Shown here piece after piece: positions 61,051 through 64,000 of a DNA stretch of 64,000 bases. Position 1 is the stretch's first letter; every line of letters begins with the position of its first letter. Origin of the DNA: Hyperoodon ampullatus (lineage: Eukaryota > Chordata > Mammalia > Artiodactyla > Ziphiidae); assembly GCA_949752795.1 (NCBI GenBank), contig OX457057.1, positions 10,344,632 through 10,408,631 on the forward strand, written 5' to 3'. The notes below the pieces were generated by a model, which made no database searches, was not told the DNA's origin, and saw only the letters and a list, made by a program, of their open reading frames with translations. The translations under genes were made by a program, and so were the position numbers.

Positions 61051-61254
61051 GGTTAAGCGTAACTGTGCTGAGGATCGGAATATCTGGTTGCTTAGCACCT
61101 CACCTCTCAGCCTCAGACAGCTGCTGGGCTCTCAAAGTCCTCCGACCAGAGAAAGGCTTTCACAATCAGGAAGGAGACTGTCCTGCTGGGCATCACCACC
61201 CCAGTCCCTAAAGGAAACACCCAGGTGGTGACTTGGGGTCTCCTCCAAAACTGT

Positions 61255-61480
61255 GGCCCGTAGAGCTGAAAGACCTGGGCTCTGCTCGCCCAGGAGAGTC
61301 TCCATCTGTCCGAGCCCCAGTTTCCTCATCTGTGAAATGGGTATAAAAGCACTTGTTCCTCCTACCGAGCCCCAGTTTCCTCATCTGTGAAATGGGTATA
61401 AAAGCACTTGTTCCTCCTACCTCCTGGACTGCTGGTAGACGCCGGAGATAACAGCAGACAGAGCACTTGGGAATCACAGC
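61255..61480 (+). repeat. MIR SINE with an internal duplication
   Basis: Sense MIR with GCCCCAGTTTCCTCATCTGT and GAAATGGGTATAAAAGCACT. The region around this core is present twice in tandem (see the 55-bp repeat), so the element is longer than its consensus. Confidence 0.8.
61311..61420 (+). repeat. Perfect 55-bp tandem duplication
   Basis: Bases 61311-61365 and 61366-61420 are identical over all 55 positions, from CGAGCCCCAGTTTCC to TTCCTCCTAC. The copies lie inside a MIR that is otherwise diverged, so the duplication is much younger than the MIR. Confidence 0.97.
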
Positions 61481-62284
61481 GGCTGTTGTGTTGTCCCCCA
61501 TGGGGCCTGGCAGTGTGTGAGGGGTGGCGAGAGGCACCTGTCTTCGGGGGCCTTGCCCCTGACCATTAGCGCTCTACCCAGGTGGACGACGAAGACTGGG
61601 GAGAAAGCCTGCTCCCGAGTAGAGATGGCTGTGCGGCCACAGGAGCCGGAGGGTGGAGCGGAGCAGACGGGAGCAGAGATGCCTGGCAGCTGGAGAGGAC
61701 TGGGAGGTCCACGGTGTTGTCTTTGTTTGATTGATTAGGTTTTTGAATGTTTAATAGATGTGTGATGATGGTGAGAGGAATGAAATAGAAATTGAGGATG
61801 CCAGCCCGTTCGTCCCCAAAGCTGCTACATCCTGCTGGAGATGTTGCCCCAGAGAGGGGACAGTGTAGGGGGACCTGCCACGTGCCAGGACTGTCCCTTA
61901 TGCCTCAGCCGGACAAGGTGTGCAGGTCGTCCGTGTTTCCAGGCAGCCTGGCAGCTGACTGTCCCCTCCCAGCATTGGCTGGGCTGGCCGAGGGGTCGTC
62001 GTCGTGCTCACCCTGAGGTGCCCCCCCGCAGGCCACCTCATGGGTCTTCTGGTCCCTCCGGGGCACAAGCTTGCCGCCGAGCCTTGGGTCTCAGTTTTCT
62101 GCCTTGAATCTCTCTCAGGACTGATCGCAGAGTTGGGGAGGAATTCAAGCAGGGGCAGTCCTGAGCCATGGCTGAGAGCCAGGACCTCAGAGGGGATCTC
62201 ATCTGTGGAGAGAACAGAAATCTTCCCTCTGGCACCTTCTTTGTTTTTCTGTGTATACATTCGTCTGTTCTTGTAGGTATGTGT
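61481..62284 (+). other. Intron, no recognised element
   Basis: Mixed G+C-rich intron. The open frame at 61898-62332 (minus) overlaps a MER20 and has no recognisable product. Confidence 0.4.
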
Positions 62285-62487
62285 GAGAGCTACCTTGTCA
62301 GCTGTGGCACTGTTCACATCTGAGTGGATCAATCGTCATGGGGGCATCCTGTGCATTTTAAGATGTTTAGTAGCATCCCTGGCCCTGTCCACCAGATGCC
62401 GGGTAGCAGCATCCCTCCCCTCCGATGTGACGACCCCACATGTCTCCAGATATTGCCAAATCCATGCCCTGGTTGAGAACCACTAAT
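62285..62487 (-). mobile_element. MER20 hAT-type DNA transposon remnant
   Basis: Antisense MER20: TTTTAAGATGTTTAGTAGCA, CATCCCTGGCCCTGTCCACC, AGATGCCGGGTAGCAGCATC, CATGTCTCCAGATATTGCCA and the end GGTTGAGAACCACTA. Confidence 0.85.
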
Positions 62488-62624
62488 TGAAACCCTGATG
62501 TTTCAGCTTTGAGACGGACCCCGTTCCCAGCTCTTTCTCCCTCCCTGGAGCAGGCGAGGTTCCCAGAGGGGTCGCCCTTCCTGCTTTCCCGCCCACTCAC
62601 TTCCATTCTTCTGCCTGGAGAGGC

Positions 62625-62779
62625 AGACTTGGGACCCGGGACAAGTTACTTGACCACTCTGTGCCTCTGTTTCCCCATCTGTAAATTAGGGCTAGCAGAG
62701 AACCCATCTTGTAGGAAGAGGAAGATAGTTGATATACGTAAAATATTTAGCACAGTTCTGGACACCCCATGTGTTGTTC
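62625..62779 (+). repeat. MIR SINE
   Basis: Sense MIR: ACAAGTTACTTGACCACTCT, GTGCCTCTGTTTCCCCATCT and GTAAATTAGGGCTAGCAG, then ATATTTAGCACAGTTCTGGA. Confidence 0.82.
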
Positions 62780-63045
62780 TTATTCAACAAATATTTATGT
62801 TTGTGATGCTAAGCCGAGGATGCAGCAGCGAACAAGACAAGGGCCCTGACCTTGAGATCTCACAGCTCCTGAGGGAGGCAGATGCACGATTCTGTGATTG
62901 TGATTCAATATAACAAGGGCTGTGATGGGCAAGCGTGGGGGGCCGTGGGAGCCCACAGGAGGGTCACCTCATCCAGGAGTTAGAGAAGGAAGTCTTCCTG
63001 GAGGAGGTGATATTCCAGCTAGGATCTGGAAGGTGAGTACGCCTT
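62780..63045 (-). mobile_element. L2-type LINE 3' fragment, antisense
   Basis: TTCAACAAATATTTATGTTT, CAGCAGCGAACAAGACAAGG, AACAAGGGCTGTGATGGGCA and CTTCCTGGAGGAGGTGATAT, then CCAGCTAGGATCTGGAAGG. This is the antisense L2-like 'animal counter' end. Confidence 0.65.
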
Positions 63046-63707
63046 AGCTGGATGCAGGAAGAGGAGGAATAATGGTCTGGGTTGTCTATCTTTAAAAAAA
63101 ATTTAATGCTTTCCTGAAAAAGAAATCCAGTTTAATGGGCTGTAGTAGCACATAGGACCATACCAGGTCAAGGGATCCAGGTTTATACCCGCTCTGAGAT
63201 CCCTGACACAAAAGTTCTCCACACAGTGAGGCCGGAACAGGCACCAGGTGCAGAGTTCCAGCCTGGAGGGGACCCAGACCTACTTCCTCTTCCTTCTGTA
63301 GGCGATGGTGGTAACTTGATACCAGAACCTCCCCAGATGCTTTTGCGGGGAGCATAGTGCCCGAGGAGGCAGGCGGGGAAATGGTGAAGCTGCCCTCTGC
63401 ACAGCAGTGTCCATTCCTGGCTCGCCTGCCCATCCAGTGGGGGTCCTGAGGGCAGGCCTGCCTGGTGCCGTGTCTCAGAACCCCGCTTGTGGACGCTTCT
63501 GCCAGCCTGTCGCCTCCGAGTGGAGGGACGGGGGTGGGCGGAGCATGGTGGCGCTCACTCACGTTGTTAAAGCTGTTAAAGCTCGAGTCCCATTGTCTTC
63601 AAGGTGCCTGGAGAGGCGGTGCCAGCACGAGACCTCCCAGGTGCTGTCTGGGCACCCACCGGGCTGGGCTCCTGGTGATGCTGTGTGTTATTCCTCTCCC
63701 TGCACAG
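63046..63707 (+). other. Intron end before the last coding exon
   Basis: No repeat recognised. It ends in the acceptor tract TTATTCCTCTCCCTGCACAG. Frames at 63092-63562 (minus) and 63407-63949 (plus) are not in the frame of the exon. Confidence 0.5.
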
Positions 63708-63828
63708 CTACAGTCTCCGCCTGGCATCTCGATGTCCTCCGCCAGCTGCCCCGTACATCACCAGGCAGTGTAGGAATGTCAAGGCCACAGCTGCAGCCCA
63801 GTTCCAGGGATCCCTCTTCAAAGAGTAG
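63708..63828 (+). CDS. PRDM2: PRDM2 last coding exon
   Basis: After the acceptor CTGCACAG the first base completes a Ser codon (AG from 35460-35461 plus C). The frame then runs through YSLRLASRC, PPAAPYITRQ and AAAQFQG to FKE and the stop TAG at 63826-63828. This is the C-terminus of full-length human PRDM2, with changes: Cys for Tyr and Asn for Lys after ITRQ, Thr for Pro, and Ser-Leu for Pro-Phe before FKE. The exon is too short for a usual open-frame scan and was found by matching the human C-terminus. A 180-codon frame covering it is a different, false frame. Confidence 0.95.
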
Positions 63829-63851
63829 ATGCTTCGCCTGCTCCTTGACAG
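63829..63851 (+). other. PRDM2: Start of the 3'UTR, ending at a likely splice donor
   Basis: ATGCTTCGCCTGCTCCTTG follows the stop, and the sequence ACAG/GTACGC then forms a consensus donor with GT at 63852-63853. If used, the remaining 3'UTR is in another exon beyond the window. The stop-to-junction distance of 22-23 bases is too short to trigger nonsense-mediated decay. Confidence 0.5.
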
Positions 63852-64000
63852 GTACGCGGAGGGTGGAGCAGCCTGTGGTGGCTCTGGGGGCCGAGGGGCA
63901 GGGCTTGGATTTGGGGGGGGGCTGGGCAGGAGAGAAGGGGGTATGCTAGGTGGGGCGGGGGGCCTTCCTGCAGGGAGGGTATATAGTGGCTGAGAGTGTA
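63852..64000 (+). other. Intron or 3'UTR, G-rich
   Basis: No poly(A) signal is seen before the window ends. G-rich runs at 63910-63962. Consistent with intron if the donor at 63852 is used. Confidence 0.4.

Larger units (their letters stand above)
1..64000 (+). other. PRDM2: PRDM2 (RIZ) gene body, partial
   Basis: The window lies inside one gene. Four coding exons on the + strand (1405-1531, 26398-26508, 31087-35461, 63708-63828) join with matching phases and AG/GT borders to give 1577 codons plus a stop. The product matches the human PR-domain zinc-finger protein 2 over about residue 129 to the end. PRDM2 is a nuclear protein with a SET-related PR domain, reported as an H3K9 methyltransferase and tumour suppressor that binds Rb and nuclear receptors. 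The exons for the N-terminus and most of the PR domain are upstream of base 1. No other protein-coding gene is supported on either strand. Confidence 0.97.

Noticed and set aside
63407..63949. 180-codon frame overlapping the last exon
   Set aside because: It is in a different frame from the PRDM2 C-terminus, which is identified by its match and by correct splice phase.
1..64000. CRISPR arrays, tRNA genes, rRNA, phage or insertion sequences
   Set aside because: None present. The tRNA-like segments are parts of SINEs, and the direct repeats seen are target-site duplications or one tandem pair.

Overview
The window is vertebrate nuclear DNA, most likely from a cetacean. The species group comes from the repeats: six copies of a ~215-220 bp tRNA-derived SINE of the CHR type, one shorter CHR-2-like copy, and a mariner of the type known from ruminants and whales. 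Ancient mammalian repeats (MIR, L2, MER5, MER20, MER2/Tigger, L1M) fill much of the rest. There is no operon, CRISPR array, phage or other prokaryotic feature.

The only protein-coding gene I can support is PRDM2 (RIZ), on the + strand and running through the whole window. Four coding exons are present: 1405-1531 (end of the PR domain), 26398-26508 (short basic linker, including the start Met of the PR-less RIZ2 form), 31087-35461 (very large exon with all eight C2H2-type zinc fingers, the acidic tract, the Rb-binding motif and the Pro/Ser-rich region) and 63708-63828 (last 39 codons and stop). Joined, they give 1577 residues in one open frame, corresponding to about residue 129 to the C-terminus of the human protein. 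The exons for the first ~128 residues lie left of the window.

Layout: 1-545 is an old L1M fragment in the upstream intron. A dense CpG island (about 1150-2200) surrounds the first exon and is the best candidate for the internal RIZ2 promoter. The 25 kb intron that follows holds most of the young insertions, including a mariner (7883-9630) broken by two SINEs. Two L2 copies occupy the 4.6 kb intron before the large exon. After 35461 an unspliced transcript would stop one codon on (Asp-Phe-Arg-stop) and could end at poly(A) signals near 39917 or 40347. The spliced form crosses a 28 kb intron rich in L2 and MIR to the last exon. A second splice donor 22 bases after the stop suggests that the 3'UTR continues in an exon beyond the window.

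I found no previously undescribed system. The points most worth a second look are the internal CpG island and RIZ2 start, a Met for Ile change in the Rb-binding motif, two alternative C-termini, a divergent last exon, PLDLS/VLDLS motifs, the nested mariner/SINE insertion and a perfect 55-bp tandem duplication inside a MIR. Repeat names rest on recognising consensus sequences by eye, so their boundaries are approximate unless target-site duplications are given.
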